Source: Opacimonas sp002292215 (GTDB lineage Bacteria > Pseudomonadota > Gammaproteobacteria > Enterobacterales > Alteromonadaceae). From it: a stretch of 64,000 bases of DNA. This document shows, piece by piece, positions 53,598 through 62,920 of the stretch. The DNA lies in NCBI GenBank assembly GCA_943846745.1, contig OX044360.1, positions 1,736,001 through 1,800,000 on the forward strand, read 5' to 3'. The notes under the pieces are model-generated. The model did not search any database. It was given only the letters and a program-made list of their open reading frames with translations, and was not told where the DNA came from. The number at the start of each line of letters is the position of its first letter. Position 1 is the stretch's first letter. A program made the position numbers and the translations under genes.

Positions 53598-54671
53598 GTG
53601 AAAATTGCAATAAGGATATTGCCAATAGGTGTGTGTCTGTTTGCGCCGCTAAGTTTTGCTGATTTAGCGGATGCAAACAAACCTTCTCCTGTTAATGCAA
53701 GTAATTTGACTTCTATTACGGTTCACCCTAACTGGCAACTCGTCTGGAAGGATGAATTTTCTGATCCTACCCTAGACACGAGTAAATGGTCCGTCGAACA
53801 TAGTTGTTGGGGCGGTGGTAATGAAGAAAAACAATGCTATACCCCGAATAAAAATAATGTCTTTATTCAAAGCGGTAATCTTGTTCTACAAGCACTATAT
53901 GGTTCATCAACCGGTCCTGCATTATATCCAACTCATCCAGATTATTTATTATCTCACACTAAAACCTTACCCTTTTCATCTGGTAAAGTCCTCAGTAAAG
54001 GTAAAGGCGATTGGCGTTATGGGCGCATGGAGATTCGTGCCAAACTACCCCAAGGACAAGGTACATGGCCTGCGATTTGGATGCTTCCGACGGATCATAT
54101 ATATGGCACTTGGGCTGCGTCAGGCGAGATTGATATTATGGAAGCGGTTAATTTGGGCACAATATCCGATGCGCTGTTTGACCCAGCAGTCCCACAATCA
54201 CTTCACACTTTAGAAACAAGGGTGCATGGCACTCTTCATTATGGTGCAACATGGCCAGACAATATATACACTGGTAGCGGTGTTATATTGCCCAATAAAA
54301 TTAATCCTGCAGATAACTTTCATACTTACGCAATCGAATGGGAGCAAGGTGAGATCCGCTGGTACGTGGACAATTATCATTTTTTGACCCAACGCAGTAG
54401 TCACTGGTACAGCCGTAGTAAAAATGCCAACGGTGAATGGATTACTGCAGAGTCTGACGCTCCATTTAATGAACGTTTTTACCTTATACTTAATCTTGCT
54501 ATTGGTGGCGTATGGCCTGAAAATACTAACGAGAAAGGTATTAATACTTCGAATTATCCAAAGCAGTTATTAATTGATTATGTTCGGGTATATGAGTGCA
54601 GCGATACTATTAACACCGGAAAAGGCTGTGCAGCCATTGATCCAAAAGCACGTATACTGCTCACACAATAG
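53598..54671 (+). CDS. GH16 endo-beta-1,3-glucanase (laminarinase)
   Basis: A 357-residue secreted GH16 with signal peptide (MKIAIRILPIGVCLFAPLSFA). Catalytic motif GEIDIMEAVN gives nucleophile Glu177, Asp179 and acid/base Glu182. QLVWKDEFSDP, PAIWMLPTD and NLAIGGVWPE are typical of bacterial laminarinases. It lacks extra modules, unlike the large GH16 in this locus. GTG 53598 lies 2 nt past the GH3 stop; a TTG at 53586 would overlap it. Confidence 0.92.
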   Translation: MKIAIRILPIGVCLFAPLSFADLADANKPSPVNASNLTSITVHPNWQLVWKDEFSDPTLDTSKWSVEHSCWGGGNEEKQCYTPNKNNVFIQSGNLVLQALYGSSTGPALYPTHPDYLLSHTKTLPFSSGKVLSKGKGDWRYGRMEIRAKLPQGQGTWPAIWMLPTDHIYGTWAASGEIDIMEAVNLGTISDALFDPAVPQSLHTLETRVHGTLHYGATWPDNIYTGSGVILPNKINPADNFHTYAIEWEQGEIRWYVDNYHFLTQRSSHWYSRSKNANGEWITAESDAPFNERFYLILNLAIGGVWPENTNEKGINTSNYPKQLLIDYVRVYECSDTINTGKGCAAIDPKARILLTQ

Positions 54672-54828
54672 CTTATCTTTACATTATTCTTTCTATTGCG
54701 ATCCAAAGGTAATTTGCTGATCTCGTCTATCCTATCATGTTTAATTTTCTTATAAATGAGCTGATACATTTATGAAATATATCGACTTTGACAAGGAGTC
54801 ATCAAACAGAGATACACACTGCATCAAA

Positions 54829-54868
54829 TAAAAAAAAACCACTACAGGGTCGACCTATAGTGGTTTTT
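54829..54868. terminator. Bidirectional terminator between convergent GH16 and TonB-receptor genes
   Basis: AACCACTACAGG (54837-54848) pairs with CCTATAGTGGTT (54854-54865) with one mismatch. It is flanked by As on the left and Ts on the right, so it can end transcription in both directions. Confidence 0.85.
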
Positions 54869-54888
54869 ATCATTTAAGAATTAATGTA

Positions 54889-57882
54889 TTAAAGAGATTT
54901 AATACGGAATCCTAAAGTATAACGAGGTGCATATTGAGCTGCACTTAAGAATTGTCTTTCAAATCGTCCAAATGAACGTTCTGTTTCGTTTGTCAGGTTA
55001 ACCCCTTCAAAAAATACAGTAACGTGCTCATTAACATCGTAGTTGACACTAACGTCCCATTGTAAGAACTCTTCTACATATACAGGAGGTGCATCACTCG
55101 TATCCGGCTGACCTTGTCCAGCTAGATACTCATCACGCCAAGCAGCAGTAAGCTTCACCGACAAACCATCTTTTTCATAGAATGTTTGAAAGTTAGCTGA
55201 GTTACTTAGACCGGGTAAGATAGCTTGAGACGCGAGAATAAAGTTATCATATTCAACGTCACCTTGAACAACAGTACCATTCAGACCAGCACCAAAACCA
55301 CTGTCACCAAATAAATGTTGTATAGCGAATTCAGCACCATTTACACTTCGTGTGCCAACGTTTTCTGGCGAATTGATTGTCCAATCAATCAACGGATCAG
55401 TTGCAGAATCAGGTAAAATACGATTATTTTCACCAATACCAACACCGTTACTGACTAATTCTTGATAAATCGCAGTATCTGTAGCTTGCTCACCACGACC
55501 AGTGATAGCAGATACAGCAGCATTCCAACGTTGACCTTCATAAACATCATATAGGCCAGGGAAGGTTGTCGTTACCTGAGAATTATCAATCCAATCTTCA
55601 ACTTCTTTCCAGAACAAACCAACAGCCGCATAACTCGCTTCGTCATAATAATATTCTAATGATATATCTAAATTATTAGACTTAAACGGTTTTAAGTTTG
55701 GATTACCACGACTACCAGTACGCGAACCAATCTTAGGTGAAGGTGTTAGGCTTAAATTACCTAACATATTACCAAGACCTGGACGTGTAATCGTTGTACC
55801 TACTGACATACGACCTACTAAGTCATCAGATAAATCAACTTTAAGATCTAACATAGGTAATACTAAATCGTATTCACCAGTAAAATCTACTTCTATTGCA
55901 GCACCGCCACCAGCAAATTGAGTGATCCATTCAGAACCACCAGCCCAGTAAACAAGTTCTGGTACACGACTTTTTGCAGGTGAAACGACTTCAGTATGCT
56001 CATAACGAAGACCAAAATTAGCATCAACAATATAATCAGAAACTTCAAATTCCCATGCAGTAGATACATACAAGCTTGTGGTTTCTTCGGTTATCTTGTT
56101 CACTGGAAATTGATCAAAAGTACCAATTTCATACACATCGCTTCCTACAACATCTTCAGTTAAAAAAGCAAGTTGACGTGCAATGGCTTCATCAAAATTA
56201 AACGCATAAGCATAGCCAGGTGACAATCCCATAGAACCTCGAGCAAACTCGTCTAAGAACGAAGACAAATCCACTTGTTCAAACATGCTATCAGGGAAAA
56301 TCTCTGCAAATGTACCATTATTAAAACCTGGTGCATTGGCGTTATTTGAACCACCTGAGCCACTCAAAGATTGCTCAGTGAAAGCGGCTCCAAATTTCAC
56401 ACCAGTAAGACCGTAACCAATATCAGGTAACCACTCACCTTTTAATTGATATTGACTCACTTCTGACTGGCCCGGTGTGCGTGTAAATATACTGAAATTT
56501 GAACCAATTTCACTTGGGTCTAGTGTTGTTGAACCATTATCCCAGTTAATCGCAAAACCTGGAATATCACCATCACGGAAAAAATATTCTTTTGTCGTTA
56601 ATGCTGCAGAACCAAGAATGACTCGACCTTGGGCATTCATACCTGAATCTAAGCCATTATCTGTGGTAGTTTTAGAACGATGCATATCAAATTCAAAATT
56701 CAACGAATCCGAATAATCAAAATCAATATTAAAACCTGTTGCACTTGAATCAACTTCTGTTGTTTCACGGAAAGCAGTATAAGAACCATCATCACCAGAT
56801 GAGTTATAGTATATAGCTGTACCATTTTCATCTAACTCGTAAGAGTTCGCGTTACCACCAAATGAACCATTCCATACACCCCAAGATAAAGAGTTATTTC
56901 CTGTTGTTGCTTTCGAGCTAGTATGATCTAGTGTGTAGGTTAGTTGGTCGGTTGCTGCAAATTGTAATGTAATATTGCTGTTTAAGCGCTCACGTTGAAT
57001 ATCATCACGAGCAAAGCTAATTTCCTGCGGGAAAAATGCACCTGACGCAGACTCTAGTACACCATCTGCATTTGGAGCCATAAATTGATTAATTACATTT
57101 CCATCCGCATCAACAGCTCTACCATCAGTAACAACTGCACTGTCAGATAAATTTGGATTTAACTGCCAAGAACGTATATTCGCTGATTGACGTTGAAAGT
57201 CACGACGCTGATGTGAAAAGTTGACTGAAACACCAATTCGGTCATCGGCAAAAGTATTACTGTATATCCCAGCAATCTCTGGAGTCACATCTTTACCAGT
57301 AACATTAGACGAATCATATATTCCTTTAGTCATAAAGGAGAATTTTTGACCTGGACTATTAAGTGGTTTTGTTGTCACAATATTGACAGAAGCACCTAAG
57401 CCACCAGTAGGGACATCAGCACGTGCAGTTTTATAAACTTCTAATGCACTTACCCCTTCAGAGGATAAGTTTTCAAAGTTAAATGAACGTGTGAAACCCG
57501 TGCCTGACATTTGGCGACCATTTAAGGTGACTAAGTTAAACTCAGGACCGAAACCACGAACCGTAATCTGGCTTCCTTCACCATTGGCACGTGATACAGA
57601 TACACCTGTAATACGCTGTAATGATTCCGCTAAGTTAGTATCTGGGAATTTACCCATTTCTTCTGCAGTGATTGCATCAACAACACCGCTAGAATCGCGC
57701 TTTAAAGCACTTGAGCTAATTAAGCTGGCCTTTATACCGCGTACTGAGATGACTTCAACATCATCATTTGCATTTACATCTGCTGTTTCTTGAGCTACTA
57801 CTGGTAGCGCTAATGCTACTCCCAGTAACATAGAGATACTGGCAGCAATTTTTGTTTTATTGAAATTATAGTTTTTCATCAT
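54889..57882 (-). CDS. TonB-dependent receptor, carbohydrate type
   Basis: A 997-residue outer-membrane receptor of the proteobacterial oligosaccharide class. Signal peptide to VVAQ; then DDVEVISVRGIKASLISSSALKRDSS and the plug (FPDTNLAESLQRITGVSVSR, ITVRGFGPEFNLVTLNGR), and a long barrel ending YTLGFRIKSL. It is 24 nt downstream of the large GH16 and cotranscribed with it. It most likely imports the laminarin fragments that the GH16 releases. Confidence 0.92.
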   Translation of the reverse strand: MMKNYNFNKTKIAASISMLLGVALALPVVAQETADVNANDDVEVISVRGIKASLISSSALKRDSSGVVDAITAEEMGKFPDTNLAESLQRITGVSVSRANGEGSQITVRGFGPEFNLVTLNGRQMSGTGFTRSFNFENLSSEGVSALEVYKTARADVPTGGLGASVNIVTTKPLNSPGQKFSFMTKGIYDSSNVTGKDVTPEIAGIYSNTFADDRIGVSVNFSHQRRDFQRQSANIRSWQLNPNLSDSAVVTDGRAVDADGNVINQFMAPNADGVLESASGAFFPQEISFARDDIQRERLNSNITLQFAATDQLTYTLDHTSSKATTGNNSLSWGVWNGSFGGNANSYELDENGTAIYYNSSGDDGSYTAFRETTEVDSSATGFNIDFDYSDSLNFEFDMHRSKTTTDNGLDSGMNAQGRVILGSAALTTKEYFFRDGDIPGFAINWDNGSTTLDPSEIGSNFSIFTRTPGQSEVSQYQLKGEWLPDIGYGLTGVKFGAAFTEQSLSGSGGSNNANAPGFNNGTFAEIFPDSMFEQVDLSSFLDEFARGSMGLSPGYAYAFNFDEAIARQLAFLTEDVVGSDVYEIGTFDQFPVNKITEETTSLYVSTAWEFEVSDYIVDANFGLRYEHTEVVSPAKSRVPELVYWAGGSEWITQFAGGGAAIEVDFTGEYDLVLPMLDLKVDLSDDLVGRMSVGTTITRPGLGNMLGNLSLTPSPKIGSRTGSRGNPNLKPFKSNNLDISLEYYYDEASYAAVGLFWKEVEDWIDNSQVTTTFPGLYDVYEGQRWNAAVSAITGRGEQATDTAIYQELVSNGVGIGENNRILPDSATDPLIDWTINSPENVGTRSVNGAEFAIQHLFGDSGFGAGLNGTVVQGDVEYDNFILASQAILPGLSNSANFQTFYEKDGLSVKLTAAWRDEYLAGQGQPDTSDAPPVYVEEFLQWDVSVNYDVNEHVTVFFEGVNLTNETERSFGRFERQFLSAAQYAPRYTLGFRIKSL

Positions 57883-57906
57883 TTAATACTCTCTTTGCTA
57901 TACCAG

Positions 57907-60900
57907 TTATTGAGCTGCAGTTTCAGACACAACAATGTCAGTAATTGTAACAGGCGCATCACGCGTATCAACATACATCAATAATGAGCTATAGTTGTTA
58001 GCCGCATCTTGAGCAGGAATGGTGATCGTGTACGTTGTTGCTGTGCTTGAATTGACAATCGCTGTACCAGCATCAAATGCAGGATTCACATCAGGATACG
58101 GAGCTTTTTCAAATCTAAAGCGAACTGTCGTATCTACCCCACCATCTGGAATAGCAGCTGTAAAGGTAATCGTGCCACCATTTGCAAAGTTAAACGGATA
58201 AATAGTTGCATTATCATTCGCAAAACCTGCCCAATCTACTGCACTAGCAGGGACAGTAAAGGTTGTCCCGTCAAGCGCGGCGCCTGAGCCATCGAAAGGC
58301 ACCATGACTACTGCATCAGATGTAGCAGGAGGCGTTACTGTAGCACTTCCTTCTGTTACTATTATATCAGTAATTGTAACAGGCGCATCACGCGTATCAA
58401 CATACATCAACAAAGAGCTAAAGTTGTTAGCCGCATCTTGAGCAGGAATGGTAATCGTGTACGTTGTCGCTGTGCTTGAATTGACAATCGCTGTACCAGC
58501 ATCAAATGCAGGATTCACATCAGGGTACGGAGCGTTTTCAAATCTAAAGCGAACTGACGTATCCACTCCACCTTCTGGAATAGCAGCTGTAAAGGTAATC
58601 GTGCCACCATCTGCAAAGTTAAACGGATAAATAGTTGCATTATCATTTGCAAAACCTGCCCAATCTACTGCACTAGCTGGGACAGTAAAGGTTGTCCCGT
58701 CAAGCGCGGCGCCTGAGCCATCGAAAGGCACCATGACTACAGCATCAGATGTAGCAGGAGGCGTTACTGTAGCACTTCCTTCAGTCACTACTATATCAGT
58801 AATTGTAACAGGCGCATCACGCGTATCAACATACATCAACAAGGAGCTAAAGTTGTTAGCCGCATCTTGAGCAGGAATGGTAATCGTGTACGTTGTCGCG
58901 GTGCTTGAATTGACAATCGCTGTACCCGCATCAAATGCAGGATTTACATCAGGATACGGAGCGTTTTCAAATCTAAAGCGAACTGACGTATCCACTCCAC
59001 CTTCTGGAATAGCAGCTGTAAAGGTAATCGTGCCACCATCTGCAAAGTTAAACGGATAAATAGTTGCATTATCATTCGCAAAACCTGCCCAATCTACTGC
59101 ACTAGCTGGGACAGTAAAGGTTGTCCCGTCAAGCGCGGCGCCTGAGCCATCGAAAGGTACCATTACTACTGCATCCGAAGAAACTGTTGTACTTGAACTC
59201 TCTTTGTTAATTTGCAGGTTATCTATTTGATACACTGCACCACCGCCTGTAGTCCATGCAGGAGATACAAGGACAACATCGATACCAGTGATATCTAAAC
59301 CAGCATTCGTTAAGTCAATTAAATCAAACGTAAATGTCTGCCATTGACCCAGTACTGGATCTAGACCTTCATTTGATGTATTGATATTCAATTCGACTGC
59401 TTCACCTGTTCCACCATTATCAACACCGCCATTGGATTCAATCTTAATCATCCAAGCCGTTGCTGTTGTTGGAGCTGATACCACCTTTAAATCAAAAGAC
59501 AAAGAACCCGTCATTTCGTATGCAGAAACATCTAACAAGGCGTCTGAACCACCTACTGCAGCACGGGTGGTAAAACCTTGTACCGTTTCACCTGAAGCAA
59601 CTACAGTAAACTCTGCAACCTGCCCACGATCTGTATCTGCAACGATTGCAGGTGTAGAGCCACCACAACAATCCCAAACAATCCAACCTGTACGAGCACT
59701 ATCAGTAAATAACGGTGCTAGGGATGCAGTATCACTTGGGCCTTCTGGTGTAGTTGGAGTAGTCGGCTCTGATGGCTCACCACCGTTGTCTGGAGTAGTC
59801 GGCGTTGTTGGTACACTAGAACCTGCTGCACCATCAATGATTTCCATGTTATCTACGCGGAAGACTGAATCAGCACCACTTCCCCATGCTGGGAATAACA
59901 TGATAACGTCAATGTCACTTGGATCTAAAGTACCCGCATCAAATAAGTCAATCAAGTTAAACGTAAATGTCTGCCAAGCATCTGAAGGGTTAACACCTTC
60001 ATTACTTGTATTAACATTTATTTCTACAGCACCAGCTGCGCCACCTGACTCTATTTTCAACATCCACGCTTCATTACCTGCGGCTGGAGCGGTCATGACC
60101 TTCAGGTCAAAACGGAATACGCCAGTTGCTAGTAAGCTCGTTGCATCAACTGAAACACCTGTACCACCATCAGTAGTGCGAGAGTTTAAGCCAAGTACAG
60201 TACCTGAGTTACCGTTTAATACTTTGAACTCAGCAACTTGACCATTAGTATCGTCATTAACAAACTCTGGTGTTGAACCACCACAACAATCCCATAACGC
60301 CCAGTTCTCATTAACAGAACCTGAATCAATGAACGTTGCAAGTGGTGCTATTGGAGCCGCTGCACCCGAGCCAGGGACATGAAACTTAACATCCGCTACG
60401 CGGAATACTGTATCAGCACCTGAACCCCAAGCTGGGAACAACATAATGACATCTAACGCACTTGGATCAATTGAACCTGCATCCATTAAATCAGCAATCG
60501 GGAAGGTGAATGTTTGCCATACATCTGATGGATTAACACCTTCAGAACTGGTATTTAAGTTAACTTCTGTTGCACCTGTTGCACCAGCCGATTCAACTTT
60601 CAACATCCAAGCTTCATTTCCTGCCGCAGGAGCATTAATTACTTTTAAATCAAAAGATAACACGCCATTAGCTGCAATTTCAGTTACATTTAAAGGTGCA
60701 TCGTTACCGCCGCTGTCACTGCGAGTATTAAAACCAAGCACTGTGCCCGAATTACCATTCAATACAGCAAATTCGACTACTTGACCTTTTTCGGCATCCG
60801 TTACTAGTGCAGGTGTTGAACCACCACAACAATCCCACAATGCCCAATCTGTATTAGTTGAAACAGGGAATTCAGGGTAAGAAACACCGGCGGTATCTTG

Positions 60901-62523
60901 TAATATTGCGATGTTGTCTAAACGGAATACTGCATCTGCACCGGTCATCCATGCAGGGAATACCATTAGGACATCAATTAACGAAATATCAACACCATTA
61001 TCAGCAACATCTTGCAATGGTATGCGATATGTTGTCCATTGACCGACTACTGGCGCATCGCCAAATGTCGTTAGATCAGCTTCCCAAGCTCCACCTGCGG
61101 CTTCATCAGCTTCAATTTTGAACTTCCAAACAGAATCTGGACCAGTCGGAGCAGTGATCACTTTCATATCAAAGGTAATGTAACCACCATCAATCATGCC
61201 TAAGGCATTATGAGGGGTTGCTCTTGATGGAGAAGTTGGATCTGAAGATAAAAATGCCGAACGTGTAATCACACCAAATACAGTGCCATCGTTACCGTTT
61301 TGCACTGCAAATTCATACACATTTCCGCGTTCAGCATCATCAGCTACTAAGCCAGGAGTAGAACCGCCACAACAATCCCAAGCAACCCAGTTAATGTTGA
61401 TTTCGTCGTCAAAAATAGTAATAGGATTCGGTGCGCCAGCAACTAATGTTGGGGCAGGTGCACGACCTTCGACTAACATGCCGCCATCAGCTGTATCAAT
61501 ATCATACCCTGGTGCAACGGTTTCACATCCACGACCCGTATCTGGATCGGCTGAACATTTGTACACACGAACATAATCAACTTCTAAAGTCTGACCTTCC
61601 GCAAATGCGCTAGCATCAATACCACCTTCATTAACACCTTCAGGCCACTGTCCACCGACTGCGACATTTAATATCATGAAAAAGTCTTGATCAAATGGAG
61701 CCGGAGAATAATCAGTACCTAATTGACCCGTTGCTATATCATATAGCTCTGCATACCAACCACGGTGACTTAGACCTAATACAGTTCCATCACCCGTCGT
61801 ACGAAGTTTAGACTGACGTTGAGTTGCATAAAGGACATTATTGAAATACCAACGTATCTCACCTTCCTGCCACTCAATTGCATAGGTATTAAATGAATCT
61901 GCTGGACTCGTCGTTGGCGAATGAGAGTTACCTGAGAAATCACTTCCAGGACCTGCGCCGTAATGAATGGTACCGTAAATACTTTTTTCTTCAGTACCAT
62001 CTGCACGCGCAGCACCTAAATTGACCGCTTCCATAATGTCAATTTCACCTGATTTAGGCCAACCGCCATATACTGAATCAGTCGGCATCATCCAAAATGC
62101 AGGCCAAGAACCTTGACCTTTTGGTAATTTAGCTCTCATCTCAACACGGCCGTATTGGATATCGACTTTATTTTGAGTTGTCATTCGAGCTGAGGTATAA
62201 GGCTGACTCGAACCTTCTGGAGCTGCTTTAGCTACAATTTTGAGCATACCATCACTTACGGATGAATTCTCCGCAGTATCTGTATAGCACTGTTTTTCCT
62301 GGTTGCCGCCACCAAGACAATTGACTTCATGTGTCCAATTGTCGGCATTAATGGCAGTCCCATCGAATTCGTCACTCCAGACAAGACGCCAGTCATCGAC
62401 TGGTGCTGAAGGATTGACTGCGTTTAAATCAGTCTTTGTTTCCGTTCCACCGCCACAGGCAGTCAACGTTAGTACAGATAATACTGCACCTAATTTGGTG
62501 AAATTTGTCATTCTGTTTTTCAT
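57907..62523 (-). CDS. Large multimodular GH16 laminarinase lipoprotein with two kinds of repeats
   Basis: A 1538-residue surface or periplasmic lipoprotein (lipobox LTAC). Residues ~38-340 are GH16, with the catalytic EIDIMEAVN around Glu160. Then come four ~180-residue modules, each beginning W-x-x-W-D-C-C-G-G-S-T-P (WDCC at ~382, 563, 743 and 949). A Thr/Pro linker (PTTPTTPDNGG...) lies before the fourth. Three 143-residue modules (from ~1116, 1259, 1402) end the protein; they are almost identical. Both module types look like all-beta binding domains and are probably carbohydrate-binding, but I cannot place them in a named CBM family. Paired LacI-type operators lie upstream. Confidence 0.9.
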   Translation of the reverse strand: MKNRMTNFTKLGAVLSVLTLTACGGGTETKTDLNAVNPSAPVDDWRLVWSDEFDGTAINADNWTHEVNCLGGGNQEKQCYTDTAENSSVSDGMLKIVAKAAPEGSSQPYTSARMTTQNKVDIQYGRVEMRAKLPKGQGSWPAFWMMPTDSVYGGWPKSGEIDIMEAVNLGAARADGTEEKSIYGTIHYGAGPGSDFSGNSHSPTTSPADSFNTYAIEWQEGEIRWYFNNVLYATQRQSKLRTTGDGTVLGLSHRGWYAELYDIATGQLGTDYSPAPFDQDFFMILNVAVGGQWPEGVNEGGIDASAFAEGQTLEVDYVRVYKCSADPDTGRGCETVAPGYDIDTADGGMLVEGRAPAPTLVAGAPNPITIFDDEININWVAWDCCGGSTPGLVADDAERGNVYEFAVQNGNDGTVFGVITRSAFLSSDPTSPSRATPHNALGMIDGGYITFDMKVITAPTGPDSVWKFKIEADEAAGGAWEADLTTFGDAPVVGQWTTYRIPLQDVADNGVDISLIDVLMVFPAWMTGADAVFRLDNIAILQDTAGVSYPEFPVSTNTDWALWDCCGGSTPALVTDAEKGQVVEFAVLNGNSGTVLGFNTRSDSGGNDAPLNVTEIAANGVLSFDLKVINAPAAGNEAWMLKVESAGATGATEVNLNTSSEGVNPSDVWQTFTFPIADLMDAGSIDPSALDVIMLFPAWGSGADTVFRVADVKFHVPGSGAAAPIAPLATFIDSGSVNENWALWDCCGGSTPEFVNDDTNGQVAEFKVLNGNSGTVLGLNSRTTDGGTGVSVDATSLLATGVFRFDLKVMTAPAAGNEAWMLKIESGGAAGAVEINVNTSNEGVNPSDAWQTFTFNLIDLFDAGTLDPSDIDVIMLFPAWGSGADSVFRVDNMEIIDGAAGSSVPTTPTTPDNGGEPSEPTTPTTPEGPSDTASLAPLFTDSARTGWIVWDCCGGSTPAIVADTDRGQVAEFTVVASGETVQGFTTRAAVGGSDALLDVSAYEMTGSLSFDLKVVSAPTTATAWMIKIESNGGVDNGGTGEAVELNINTSNEGLDPVLGQWQTFTFDLIDLTNAGLDITGIDVVLVSPAWTTGGGAVYQIDNLQINKESSSTTVSSDAVVMVPFDGSGAALDGTTFTVPASAVDWAGFANDNATIYPFNFADGGTITFTAAIPEGGVDTSVRFRFENAPYPDVNPAFDAGTAIVNSSTATTYTITIPAQDAANNFSSLLMYVDTRDAPVTITDIVVTEGSATVTPPATSDAVVMVPFDGSGAALDGTTFTVPASAVDWAGFANDNATIYPFNFADGGTITFTAAIPEGGVDTSVRFRFENAPYPDVNPAFDAGTAIVNSSTATTYTITIPAQDAANNFSSLLMYVDTRDAPVTITDIIVTEGSATVTPPATSDAVVMVPFDGSGAALDGTTFTVPASAVDWAGFANDNATIYPFNFANGGTITFTAAIPDGGVDTTVRFRFEKAPYPDVNPAFDAGTAIVNSSTATTYTITIPAQDAANNYSSLLMYVDTRDAPVTITDIVVSETAAQ
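57910..59178 (-). repeat. Three tandem 429-bp in-frame coding repeats
   Basis: Units start at 59178, 58749 and 58320 (minus strand), exactly 429 bp apart, and encode SDAVVMVPFDGSGAALDGTT.... The first two units are almost identical at DNA level. The last is slightly shorter and carries several substitutions (for example FANGG, PDGGVDTT, NYSS). This implies recent duplication or ongoing gene conversion. Confidence 0.95.
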
Positions 62524-62558
62524 GTGTTCAACCCTATTAAGAAAAACGCGCCTAGTTA

Positions 62559-62616
62559 ATGTAAGCGCTTACATCTATTTTCCAAAAAATAGAAACGTAA
62601 ATGTAAGCGCTTCCAC
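62559..62616 (-). promoter_or_regulatory. Pair of LacI-type operators upstream of the large GH16
   Basis: ATGTAAGCGCTTACAT (62559-62574) is a perfect palindrome. A second copy, ATGTAAGCGCTTCCAC (62601-62616), is imperfect on its right half. Centres are 42 bp apart, about four helical turns. The half-site differs from the GH1 operator (TGTAAGC against TGAAAGC). The rest of the 397-bp gap to gnd, apart from the terminator, shows nothing recognisable. Confidence 0.8.
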
Positions 62617-62836
62617 AGCCAGTATAAATATTTAACAAAAAATATCAACTGTTTGTTAAAAAAAAGTAACCAACAATTAATATAACTTGTTTTGTCGCCA
62701 ATATATACTCATCTACAATGTCTGATATGCGTAAGTGTAAAGGATAAATTACTATGTAAAGGGCCGACAAGGCAGGTTTTACTTATAGAGGGTTGGTGAG
62801 ATATTAAGCCTAGCGAGATAATTAACAATTGAAAAT

Positions 62837-62870
62837 AAAAAAGGCCACGACATTACTGGCGTGACCTTTT
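62837..62870 (-). terminator. Rho-independent terminator after gnd
   Basis: On the minus strand AAGGTCACG pairs with CGTGGCCTT (one G-U) around a 10-base loop, then a T run. It lies about 50 nt beyond the gnd stop. Confidence 0.75.
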
Positions 62871-62920
62871 GTTAACATTTATCTAAAACTTATTGTTGTT
62901 TTTATTGTTGAAAGACAACT

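Noticed and set aside
58019..59059. Three identical 60-codon plus-strand frames
   Set aside because: They are antisense shadows of the three 429-bp repeats, not genes.
57910..59178. A CRISPR array or satellite
   Set aside because: The repeats are 429 bp, in frame and coding; there are no short repeats with unique spacers.
59381..60784. Long plus-strand open frames opposite the large GH16
   Set aside because: They mirror the repeat modules on the opposite strand and repeat with the same period; the minus-strand protein is clearly real.
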